Assembly: GCA_020746835.1 (NCBI GenBank)
Contig: JAGPNK010000007.1
Span: 1-64,000, forward strand
Source: Stachybotrys elegans
Taxonomy: Eukaryota; Ascomycota; Sordariomycetes; Hypocreales; Stachybotryaceae
DNA length: 64,000 nucleotides
Direction: 5' to 3'
Numbering within the stretch: position 1 is the stretch's first letter; every line of letters starts with the position of its first letter. The notes under the pieces are model-generated. The model did not search any database and was not told the DNA's origin. It saw nothing but the letters and a program-made list of their open reading frames with translations. Positions 22,758 through 31,365 of this stretch are shown here, piece after piece. A program made the position numbers and the translations under genes.

Positions 22758-23446
22758 GTTGGTTTGCGGCTCTCCTTGCTGCTCGGCGATTGATTCAGTT
22801 GTGATATAAAAGCATGCCGGAACTTTCGCCGCTCTTTATATTCAGAGCCTGGTCTCACAACGCGACCGTCTTCAACCCGGATCCAGATACTCTACTTGAA
22901 AAGTATGCAGATTCGTTGCGTCTCTCACGACTCATGGCAGAAAAGTTACGTGCATGTCCGACTGATTTGTCAGAAACCACACACGGCAGCGGGATTCGGT
23001 ACAGGTCTGACTGCATTATCACACATCACATGGCAGCAGGACTACGACAGAATTCGGAATTCTACCTTTTCAAGATCCGGCAGATCGTCAACATCCGCGG
23101 GAGTGGTGACGACGGGCCGCAATGGGTGAGAAATGATCTACTCCCGCCCAGAGCGAGAGCCGGATGTCCGCCGCCCGCACATGCGACCACGGATCTAGCC
23201 GCCGTCATCACATCGTCAAACAGCGCATCAACTAACAAGGAGTATTGAGCGGATGTACTTTTTCGGATAAGCTCCTCAAATGCAAGGCGCTCAGCTCGAC
23301 TACCTAGCCATCTGGTATCTACAATCTCCACGCCCCCTCTCCTCGCTTCTTATCCAGTCTTCTTCTGACAACCTTTGCGAACTATCCTACATTATTGCTC
23401 GGTTGCAGTACACATCCTGCTGAAAATAACACGACCACTCCCTGTC
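22758..23446. promoter_or_regulatory. bidirectional promoter between PKS and NRPS
   Basis: This 689 bp is the only space between the two divergent start codons. On the minus strand a TATAAAG lies at 22834-22840, about 77 bp before the PKS ATG. A perfect CGG-N4-CCG site is at 23161-23170 (separate entry). The arrangement favours joint control of both genes. Confidence 0.65.
23161..23170. promoter_or_regulatory. candidate Zn2Cys6 regulator site CGG-N4-CCG
   Basis: cggatgtccg is an inverted CGG pair with four-base spacing, the classic layout bound by fungal binuclear zinc cluster dimers. It is in the PKS/NRPS intergenic region, 277 bp before the NRPS start. No such regulator gene lies in the window. 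A single match can be chance. Confidence 0.4.
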
Positions 23447-26400
23447 ATGCTCATCACGCGAATCAATCCTGAGGTCCTGGCCGAAGTGGCAGAGGCCTGC
23501 CAGGTCGATCCCGGCCTCGTCGAGGACATCTATCCTTGTACGCCCCTTCAAATCGAAATGATGGCCGATCCAAACAGCTATGCGTACAAATATTGCACTG
23601 TTTTCTCTTTCCGGCCCTCGGTCCAAGTTGACCGCGTTTGCGCCGCCTTTCGTTGCCTCGTCGCGCTGAACCCTATCCTTCGGACCAAATTTGTCGATTG
23701 CAGAGTAGGCATCGTTCAGGTTGTCCTCCGGGAGCTCGAGTGCATTTCCTACACAACGACGCACCGTGCGAGTTTTGAGCAGGTCCTGGAGAGGGAATAC
23801 AGTGTGCCCATGAATTTTGAAACACGGCTGCACCGAATGATTGTAGTCGACGACGAGAAGCTGATCTTTGTTACGCACCACGCCATTTTCGATGCCTGGA
23901 CCACACAATCTATTTTTACTGATCTGGCGAGGATTTACCATGGGCAGGAGCCCGTGCTCCATCCCGAGTACAAACTCTTTGTCGAATATTGCCTCTCGGT
24001 CAACGACGAGTCTGCAAAGTCGTTTTGGGCCTCGCGGTTCACGGGGCACTCTGCCATATTTCCCGCCCCCAAAGCTGGCCATATACTCGACGCCGCCAGA
24101 AGTCTCAAGACCCGGATCACTGTCGGCGCAGCCAAACAGGAAAGCTTGGCTTCGACGCTTCCTTCATATCTCGAGGCAGCATGGGCCGTCACTTCGTCGC
24201 TGTACTCGTCTTCTCAAAGCACGTCATTCGGCCTTGTGCTGTCCGGTCGGCACGCCAGTCTTGGAAATGTTCAACACACCATGGGCCCTACGGTTGTCAC
24301 GATACCGGTCCAGGTCCACGTTGACCCCGGCGCCACCATCGCAAGCTTGGTGGCTAAGCAGTCTGCACTGCGTCGCGCGGTGCAGACGAATCCTGCCCTT
24401 CACTACGGGTCAGCAAAGATTCGCCAAGCCAGCAAGGAAGCCGGCATAGCCATGAGATTCACCACGGTTCTCAACTTTCTTCGCGACGGCGTGAGCACTG
24501 TGTCGCCGCCTGACCACATCTTGCAGCTTGACTGCCGATACAACGTTCGCAAACCGTACTGTCTCGTGCTCGTCTTCTCGCTCGATGATGGCGGAGCCTC
24601 CGTCGAGGCCGAATTCGACGACGCCATCATCCCAGAGAGCCAAATGAAGCGAATCCTGCAGCAGTTCAAGCACGTCGTGGGTCTCCTGCTTCAATCCCCA
24701 CCCGACACGCTCCTTGGTCAGCTGCAGATGCTCACCATGCAAGACCGCCGCGAGCTGCGCCGCTGGAACCACGTCAACGCAGCCAGTCCGTCTGCCCCCC
24801 AGGGTTGCCTTGACGAGTTGGTGGGCCAAAGAGCCATTTCCATCCCTGACCAGACGGCTGTTCAAGGGCACGATGGCGTCTTTACATACCGAGAGCTGGA
24901 AACGCTGTCCCGTGCCGTTGCTGGTGAGCTTTCACGTAGAGGGGTTGGCAGTGGTGACGTAGTTGGGCTGGTCTTTGAAAAGTCTGCATGGGCCGTCGTT
25001 GCCCATCTTGCCGTTCTCATGTCTGGAGCGATGTGCTTGCCAGTAGATCCGGGCTACCCATTGTCTCATAAGCGGACCGTGATGGAAAAGACTCGAGCCA
25101 GGCTGCTTCTGGCTTCTGCAGCTCAGCTGGACAGTGTCGAGGATCTCGGTGTCGACACCATGACCATTGGCCCAGATCAGACCTGGGAGACTCACGCTCC
25201 AGGTGACCAAGGGAGTTACCGAGAAAGCTCCCCAAGCCAGCCCGCATACATTCTCTTCACAAGCGGAAGTACAGGCACGCCTAAGGGCATCGTGATTGAG
25301 CACCGAAACCTAGTCTGTACCCTGATTGCCTTTGGCACCAGGCTCCAGTGGCAACCCGGGTCTCGGGTCCTCCAGTTCGCTTCGTATGTCTGGGACGCAA
25401 GCATATTGGAAATCTTTGGCACCCTCCTTGCTGGGGGCTGCGTCTGCGTGCCGTCGGACGAGCAACGCATGACGGCTCTGGCGGAGTTTATCGAGTCAAA
25501 CAGCGTCGAGTGTGCCATCTTGACTCCCACAGTCATTCGCACGCTGTCTCCAGACGAGGTTCCTCATCTGAGGAGCTTGGTGTCGGCGGGAGAGGCAGTC
25601 GACGTGACATCCGTGGAGCTTTGGCGGGACCAGGTGCGGTTCTTCAATGGCTGGGGCCCGAGTGAATCGGCCGTCTGCAGCGCCTTGGCCGAGGTGACGG
25701 AAAGCAGCCCCGACCTTGAGAGCATAGGCACGCCATCGGGCAACGCGCTATGGATCGTGGACGATTCAAATGTCGAGAGCCTCGTGCCAATCGGAGTGGT
25801 CGGTGAAATTCTCGTGGATGGGCCAGGCGTCGCCAGAGGCTATCTCGGCGACGAGGCGCGCACCGCTGCCTGTTTCATAGAAGCGCCATCCTGGGCCCCT
25901 CCTCCCAAGATTGATACAGATGCAAGCCCCCGCCGAATGTACCGCACGGGAGACCTGGCGAGATACAACCCGGACGGGACTATCAGGTACGTGGGGCGTC
26001 GAGACGACCAGGTCAAGATACGCGGCCAGCGCCTCAGGCTTGGCCAGGTGGAAAGGATGCTGGCATCTTGCGACGCTGTGCGCAACGCGTTTGCTACTTT
26101 GGTGACAGAAGAGACGGCATCAGGCCCCCAGCACAGCTTGGTTGCCGTCGTGAGTCTCGCCGACACCCAGCTGCCGCGCGGAAGCCCACTGGGCGAGATG
26201 CCCGATTCGTTGCAAAAGCCGGTGACCAGGCACCTGCACGAGATCCGAAACGCTTTGGCCTCAAAGCTTCCGTCGTACGCGGTACCAACGATATGGCTTG
26301 CGGTGGAAGACTTGCCCCTGACGCCCTCTACCAAACTTGACCGCAGCTCCATTAAGCAGTGGCTGGCCTCCAAGAGTGACTTGACCCATGCTAGACTTGG

Positions 26401-28375
26401 TGAAGACCTCGAGGCAAACACCCAGCTGACGCCGCCATCGTCGGCGGCTGAGATTGCGCTCTGCACCGCTTGGTCTCAGGTTCTCGCAATTCCTCAAGAC
26501 CAGGTCGGCCTGGAGAGCAGCTTCTCCCGGCTCGGCGGGGACTCCATCTCGGCCATGAAGATTGCTAGCAATTGCCGGCAACTCGGGGTGCACCTGTCAG
26601 TGATAGACCTGATGCAGGCCAAGGACCTCGCTGCTGCTGCCGCCGCCAGCCACCCGATACTAGGCAATCCAAATGGCTCAGCACCTGCTTCTGCGCCCTT
26701 GCCTTTCACTAAGCTGCCGAATCTCTCTGCTCTCAGCAAGACTCTGCCATACATGCGCAAACACAATATAGAGGCCGTTATCCCAGCTTCCAGTAGTCAG
26801 GCATTTTCGTTGTCTGTGGCCGCAATGGTTGAAGACTCGGCGCGACTCTACTTTGCACTCAGGTCGTCACAAGGGTTCGATACAAACGAACTTGTTGACG
26901 CATGCCGTGCGCTTGTTCACCATCATGCCATACTCAGGACCGTCTTTGTTCGCGAGGGCGCCTCTTTGTACCAAGTTGTTCTCAGGTCGCCACCAGCCAA
27001 CACGGTGGCGATTGCGGTTCAAGATCAAGACGTCAAGGTCAAGGACAGCCACTCCCCAACAACGACCTTGGCAGCGACGCCTCTGTGCTTTTTCCGTCTC
27101 CGATTGGCTGCCGATGATGAGAGCATTTGTAAGGAGCTTCGCATCCATATTAACCACGCACAATACGACGGTGTGTCCACTCACCTGCTTTTGCGGGACC
27201 TGCAGGACCTGTATATGGGCAAGACGCTGGTTCAAGGTCCAAGCTTCCACGATTGGGTATCCCATATTGCATCTCTCGACAACGAGGAGTCCCTTCGGTA
27301 CTGGCGAGATGTTTTGCGCGGATCTACGGTAACACGCCTTTCAGCACCTGGAGTTATGCAGAGGTTACGTACCCCGATCGAGACAACCTTCTTTCAGGTC
27401 AACGTGCCAGATGCTCGACGAATGGAAGCAACATGCTCGGACGTGGTGCGAGCTGCGTGGGCACTTACATGGAGCTGCTTGACAGGGTCCCAAGACGTCG
27501 TCTTTGGCTCCGCTGTGGCCAATCGCAACCTGCCGTTCCCCGAGGTTGACCGAGTCCCAGGTCCCTGCGTGAATACGATACCCGTACGGGTCCAGCTCTT
27601 CTCAGACGGCGGGGACAAGGAGATGACGTTGGGTGCTCTATTACGGCAAATACACGAAAGAGCCTTGGGCTCTGCATTGCATCATCATGTGGAAATGCAG
27701 TCCATTGTGGAAAATTGCACCGACTGGCCATCATCTGCAAGGCCTGACTCTCTGCTCGTCTATTCCTCCAACCAAGCGGCCCCGGAAGGTGGCACCCGCA
27801 TTGACTTTGGCTCTACAGTCGGAACATTCCACTTGGAGCAGGCCCAACAGAGGGTCGGCCCGTGGCCCATAGTGCTCAATGTCATACCCACGTCACCAGG
27901 TGGTGAGCACGGAGGAGAGCACACGGTGGAGATGCTGTACCCTCGTACTATCTTTGAAAACGACCAAGCCAACATGGTCTCTGAGCTGTTTGCCGAGATG
28001 CTTTCGGTATTTGAGCAAGACCTGGATCTGCCGATCCCTTGCACAGATCGGCCTAGGTATCGGCATTCAAGTCCGCAGATTACAGAAGAGCAGCAGGCTA
28101 CGCCGCTGGACTCGAGCCATAAACAGCAGCAACAGGTGGTGAAAGAGGCATGGCGAGAGGTTGGGCTCACGATTGGGGATGAGGAAGGCGTTTCCGTGGA
28201 TATGAAAACGGACGTGCACATGGACTCCTGCGGAGCAAACGAAGCGACGGCACTTATGCTTGCGGACTGGTGCCAGAGCCATGGGTACCCCATCGCCATT
28301 CGGGACATTGTGGACCATCCCAGCCTTGGGGGCCAGGCAAGGCTGTTGGCGCCGATGGATAGCTCGGTTATCTAA
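23447..28375 (+). CDS. single-module NRPS, C-A-T-C-T* (last T lacks its serine)
   Basis: Intronless, 1642 residues from the ATG at 23447 (MLITRINPEV). It starts directly with a condensation domain (VEDIYPCTPLQ; active motif HHAIFDA near 23880). An adenylation domain follows with LFTSGSTGTPKG, NGWGPSE, YRTGDL, VKIRGQRL and the A10 lysine in TPSTKLDR; by hand alignment the pocket residues read roughly D-A-L-I-V-A-G-V-C-K, substrate not predicted. A carrier domain with LGGDSISAM is intact. A second condensation domain has HINHAQYDG and PGPCVNTIPVRV, reminiscent of terminal fungal C domains. The final segment aligns with a carrier domain but reads SCGANEATALML, so Glu sits where the phosphopantetheine Ser should be. 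With no loading module, the first C domain probably accepts the acyl chain of the divergent PKS; the second C domain probably releases the product. Confidence 0.93.
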   Translation: MLITRINPEVLAEVAEACQVDPGLVEDIYPCTPLQIEMMADPNSYAYKYCTVFSFRPSVQVDRVCAAFRCLVALNPILRTKFVDCRVGIVQVVLRELECISYTTTHRASFEQVLEREYSVPMNFETRLHRMIVVDDEKLIFVTHHAIFDAWTTQSIFTDLARIYHGQEPVLHPEYKLFVEYCLSVNDESAKSFWASRFTGHSAIFPAPKAGHILDAARSLKTRITVGAAKQESLASTLPSYLEAAWAVTSSLYSSSQSTSFGLVLSGRHASLGNVQHTMGPTVVTIPVQVHVDPGATIASLVAKQSALRRAVQTNPALHYGSAKIRQASKEAGIAMRFTTVLNFLRDGVSTVSPPDHILQLDCRYNVRKPYCLVLVFSLDDGGASVEAEFDDAIIPESQMKRILQQFKHVVGLLLQSPPDTLLGQLQMLTMQDRRELRRWNHVNAASPSAPQGCLDELVGQRAISIPDQTAVQGHDGVFTYRELETLSRAVAGELSRRGVGSGDVVGLVFEKSAWAVVAHLAVLMSGAMCLPVDPGYPLSHKRTVMEKTRARLLLASAAQLDSVEDLGVDTMTIGPDQTWETHAPGDQGSYRESSPSQPAYILFTSGSTGTPKGIVIEHRNLVCTLIAFGTRLQWQPGSRVLQFASYVWDASILEIFGTLLAGGCVCVPSDEQRMTALAEFIESNSVECAILTPTVIRTLSPDEVPHLRSLVSAGEAVDVTSVELWRDQVRFFNGWGPSESAVCSALAEVTESSPDLESIGTPSGNALWIVDDSNVESLVPIGVVGEILVDGPGVARGYLGDEARTAACFIEAPSWAPPPKIDTDASPRRMYRTGDLARYNPDGTIRYVGRRDDQVKIRGQRLRLGQVERMLASCDAVRNAFATLVTEETASGPQHSLVAVVSLADTQLPRGSPLGEMPDSLQKPVTRHLHEIRNALASKLPSYAVPTIWLAVEDLPLTPSTKLDRSSIKQWLASKSDLTHARLGEDLEANTQLTPPSSAAEIALCTAWSQVLAIPQDQVGLESSFSRLGGDSISAMKIASNCRQLGVHLSVIDLMQAKDLAAAAAASHPILGNPNGSAPASAPLPFTKLPNLSALSKTLPYMRKHNIEAVIPASSSQAFSLSVAAMVEDSARLYFALRSSQGFDTNELVDACRALVHHHAILRTVFVREGASLYQVVLRSPPANTVAIAVQDQDVKVKDSHSPTTTLAATPLCFFRLRLAADDESICKELRIHINHAQYDGVSTHLLLRDLQDLYMGKTLVQGPSFHDWVSHIASLDNEESLRYWRDVLRGSTVTRLSAPGVMQRLRTPIETTFFQVNVPDARRMEATCSDVVRAAWALTWSCLTGSQDVVFGSAVANRNLPFPEVDRVPGPCVNTIPVRVQLFSDGGDKEMTLGALLRQIHERALGSALHHHVEMQSIVENCTDWPSSARPDSLLVYSSNQAAPEGGTRIDFGSTVGTFHLEQAQQRVGPWPIVLNVIPTSPGGEHGGEHTVEMLYPRTIFENDQANMVSELFAEMLSVFEQDLDLPIPCTDRPRYRHSSPQITEEQQATPLDSSHKQQQQVVKEAWREVGLTIGDEEGVSVDMKTDVHMDSCGANEATALMLADWCQSHGYPIAIRDIVDHPSLGGQARLLAPMDSSVI

Positions 28376-29193
28376 TGAGTATGTCTTGATTGGGCAGCTT
28401 CTCGTGAACCAATCATCCTTTCTAAGTACTGCTCTGTGATTCGGTGTTTATGTTCAGCTTTTATATGTATTAAAGGGCCTAGCCTAGGTCTCTGGGCCGT
28501 TTCGAGAACCCCGAGCCCATAAGTAACATTCTATGAGCTTGGCCTATTATTCTTCTACTGTTAGAATCGCTACTGAACTAGCGTCTGGACAGCAAGCCGT
28601 TATGGTTTTTGCTGTCAACGCTCGACGCGTCGACTCTCGTAGGCACTGTCATGATTGCCTCCCTCCACGGAAAAATATGGAAGTCTACACGCAGGCCGTT
28701 TTCAACTAAGAATATTCTTCTCTCATCAACAAGCAAGCTTACGACGCTGCACAAGAATAGCAACTACAGCCAGGGAGCAGGAGAGGATACGACGAGAGAG
28801 CTTTCGTTTTGCTTCTAATCTCAGTTCTCTGGTACGTACGCCAAACACATCTTTCTCTACACAGAAACGATGTAATACTGTCACGCAATCTTGAAATCTT
28901 TGTTGAGATATCTACGAAGTCGGCGCAATAGTGTTGGGAACATGTAATTAATGTGTATCAGGTAATTAACAAGCCTAGCGGTTTGAAGACAAATGCAGCA
29001 GTTTTGAGGGCACTTGTCGTTTCTTGCCGAAACCGCGAGTCCCTCCATCATTTTGTAGTCTGGTGCAATACAAAGTACAGCAACCGCCCTCTTGTTATCA
29101 CATTGCCAGCACAGCAAGCACAACCTCTGACCTTTCTTCCTCTGACTTACTTTTCCCTTCAGGTTTCTCGACTGGCTGGACCTCTCAACGGAC
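28376..29193. other. 3' flank of NRPS, no gene seen
   Basis: This 0.8 kb lies between the NRPS stop and the stop of the convergent F-box gene. It has only short frames without domain signals and is somewhat A/T-richer than the genes, as expected of terminator and intergenic DNA. Confidence 0.5.
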
Positions 29194-30720
29194 TCATCCT
29201 GCATTTTGAATGCAAGAGCCGTCGCAATCCTTATGTGCTTGACGGTAGTCCCAGTATCCAGGCAAAGGGCGCCTGAAGTAGCGATAATAGTTCAGACATC
29301 CCTCTTGGCGACACCAGTAGATTCCAAAGCTTTCAGTATCGTCTGTCAGATTGTAGGATGCGGGATCAATCGACTGCCACCAAACCGAAGTGACTCGCCC
29401 GGGTTTCTGCCCATGAGGCGAGATGGTGATTAAGCGGTCGTATTCCACCTGCAGGCATACACGACTGCCCGGACATGGTCGCATACTAATCTTGACGAGG
29501 CTATCGGGAACATCAAACACGCCGTTCAGGACGTATGAGGCGTTGTGGCTGAATGAGCCAAGCTTGCAGGTAGGATCCGATCTACATGTAGAGAATGTTA
29601 TGTCCTGAAGGGGCGTCAGTGGCCACCCCTCCTTCAAGAGGTCCTTGCCTGCATATTCGAGGCAGCTGCATCTGTTTGCGTCGCAACAAGCAATCTCTGG
29701 CAGACGCCCAGGCGGAAACTGTGGCGCGAGATTCTCAGCCATTCTGGGGCGTAAATCTTGTTTCAATCGCTGGACCAAGACGTCGGGCGTCAAGCGTGAT
29801 CTGTCTTCGAGCTCCGGAAGTTCCAGGTGGCCCGTCCATTCCATCCGCAAAGCCGTGCCATAGTTACTGCCTTGAACGCTTACATACGGTTGCAGGCTAT
29901 AATAGCCATGAATAGCATGACCGGAGTGGTGCCTTGGAAGGTGGATTGACTCCTCACAGGAAGTGTAGAAGCTTTCGGCCGCTTCCTCGCTAACTTGGGA
30001 AGTGGATAACGCGCGCGCCTTTGGAAGGACATCTGCCAATTTGATGACTCGGTGCGTGCAGAGCCGTATGTGTCCCTCGTACCCAATGCAGAGCCTCTTG
30101 GACGGATCCGGCTCCTCCCTCTGCTGTGCGGAAAACATGGCTCGTGGGTGATGGCTGCGGCAGCCCGAACAATGTAAGAACCTCCTGGTCAAATTCTCTG
30201 TGCGGATTTTCCAGTCGGGTGAGGCACGAGCTTCTCGGCAATCAGAACAATGTCCGTCAATTTGCCGAGCAAGCAGAGCAGAGATTTCTTTGTTCGTCTG
30301 CTCATTATTTATCATTCCAGCCCAAGGATGGAACATCCATCCCGATGGGGTCATTGAGGTGGGATGATAGGCGCTGAGATGTGGTGAAGAATACAGCCTC
30401 ATGAACATCCTAGAAGCCCGCCTAAGGCATTGTATGCTCACTGGATCCAGCCTCTTCATTATAGCAATGAGGATCCCTTCGGGAAGCTTGCAGATGCCAC
30501 TGCAATGCTCGTTGTGAAACATGGCAGCAACCAGAGCGTCTGTACCAGGACGGTAGCACCGACAGGACTTGGGTAAGGTGACCTGGGCTCGCCATGTTGT
30601 TGGGAACGCAAACGCCTTGCGTGAAGGGCTGTTATCTGCCGTGTTGGACTCAGGGGTATCGATACCTGACATCGCACTGTCCGTGTCCATGGAGAGGCTG
30701 CGAAAGAATTTGGTTAACAT
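29194..30720 (-). CDS. F-box-domain protein
   Basis: An uninterrupted frame of 508 residues. An F-box-like motif starts near residue 78 (ICKLPEGILIAIMKRLDPVS, followed by IQCLRRASRMFMRLY), as in many large fungal F-box families. Such proteins bind Skp1 and act as substrate adaptors of SCF ubiquitin ligases. The rest is cysteine- and histidine-rich (HCSDCREARAS, HCSGCRSHH, CRSDPTCK), which may bind zinc and substrates, but no named domain is recognised. The first ATG (MLTKFF) is used; a second at residue 11 (MDTDSAM) is possible. A short region rich in Ser and Pro precedes the F-box. Confidence 0.7.
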   Translation of the reverse strand: MLTKFFRSLSMDTDSAMSGIDTPESNTADNSPSRKAFAFPTTWRAQVTLPKSCRCYRPGTDALVAAMFHNEHCSGICKLPEGILIAIMKRLDPVSIQCLRRASRMFMRLYSSPHLSAYHPTSMTPSGWMFHPWAGMINNEQTNKEISALLARQIDGHCSDCREARASPDWKIRTENLTRRFLHCSGCRSHHPRAMFSAQQREEPDPSKRLCIGYEGHIRLCTHRVIKLADVLPKARALSTSQVSEEAAESFYTSCEESIHLPRHHSGHAIHGYYSLQPYVSVQGSNYGTALRMEWTGHLELPELEDRSRLTPDVLVQRLKQDLRPRMAENLAPQFPPGRLPEIACCDANRCSCLEYAGKDLLKEGWPLTPLQDITFSTCRSDPTCKLGSFSHNASYVLNGVFDVPDSLVKISMRPCPGSRVCLQVEYDRLITISPHGQKPGRVTSVWWQSIDPASYNLTDDTESFGIYWCRQEGCLNYYRYFRRPLPGYWDYRQAHKDCDGSCIQNAG

Positions 30721-31365
30721 GGTTCAATGGATGTTTTTCGGAGTTTTGACAGCAGAAAAGGTTGATGATGTCAAAGTCAAGATTGGCAAAATATTTAGGT
30801 GATAAGATAGAAAACTGAGTATCTATCTGTCCTGTTGGGAACTTGGGTTTTATGAAACTCTCCCTTTAGGGCATTGGGCAACGCCACTCTACAATCACGA
30901 ATTATGACACGGAAAACAGATAAACCAAAGTCAGTGAAGCAAAGATACAACAACAGTCATATCATATTATTATTAATAGCTAATTATCATCATTGTCATC
31001 ATTGTTGTCATCATCATCATCATCATCATCGTTCTCATCGTCCTCGTCGTCCTCGTCGTCCTTGTCATCTTCATCGTCGTCGTCCTCCTCCTCCCTGCCT
31101 CGCTTGGGCGGCTGGGGCGGCTTGGGGCTTGCGGGGGCGGGGGACGAGGCTGCTGTTGGGGCTGATATTAAGGAAATCCACAGGGAAAATATTACTATAG
31201 GTTACTATAGTATTATGTAGCTAACGCTAGTTTATAATTATACCCTTAGCGCGTTGCTGCCTAACGACACACAACGGGAGTAGCTTGGGTTTTGTTCCAC
31301 ATCACCAACACAAGCGAGTTTTGTCCAAGACTTTGAGACCCGCAACGAGATCAGTCAAGGCAAGT
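30721..31365. other. intergenic with microsatellite
   Basis: The stretch between two divergent genes. It holds the CAT/CTC/GTC trinucleotide tract at 31006-31092 and otherwise no coding evidence. The serine-rich frames over the tract are artefacts of the repeat. Confidence 0.5.
31006..31092. repeat. trinucleotide microsatellite (CAT/CGT/CCT type)
   Basis: Seven or more perfect cat units pass into imperfect ctc, gtc and cct triplets, about 87 bp in total. It lies in the putative promoter of the CorA/ankyrin gene, about 275 bp before its ATG. Confidence 0.8.

Noticed and set aside
30993..31220. Serine-rich and histidine-rich open frames on the plus strand
   Set aside because: They are produced by the CAT/CGT microsatellite; no start context, domain or continuation supports a protein.
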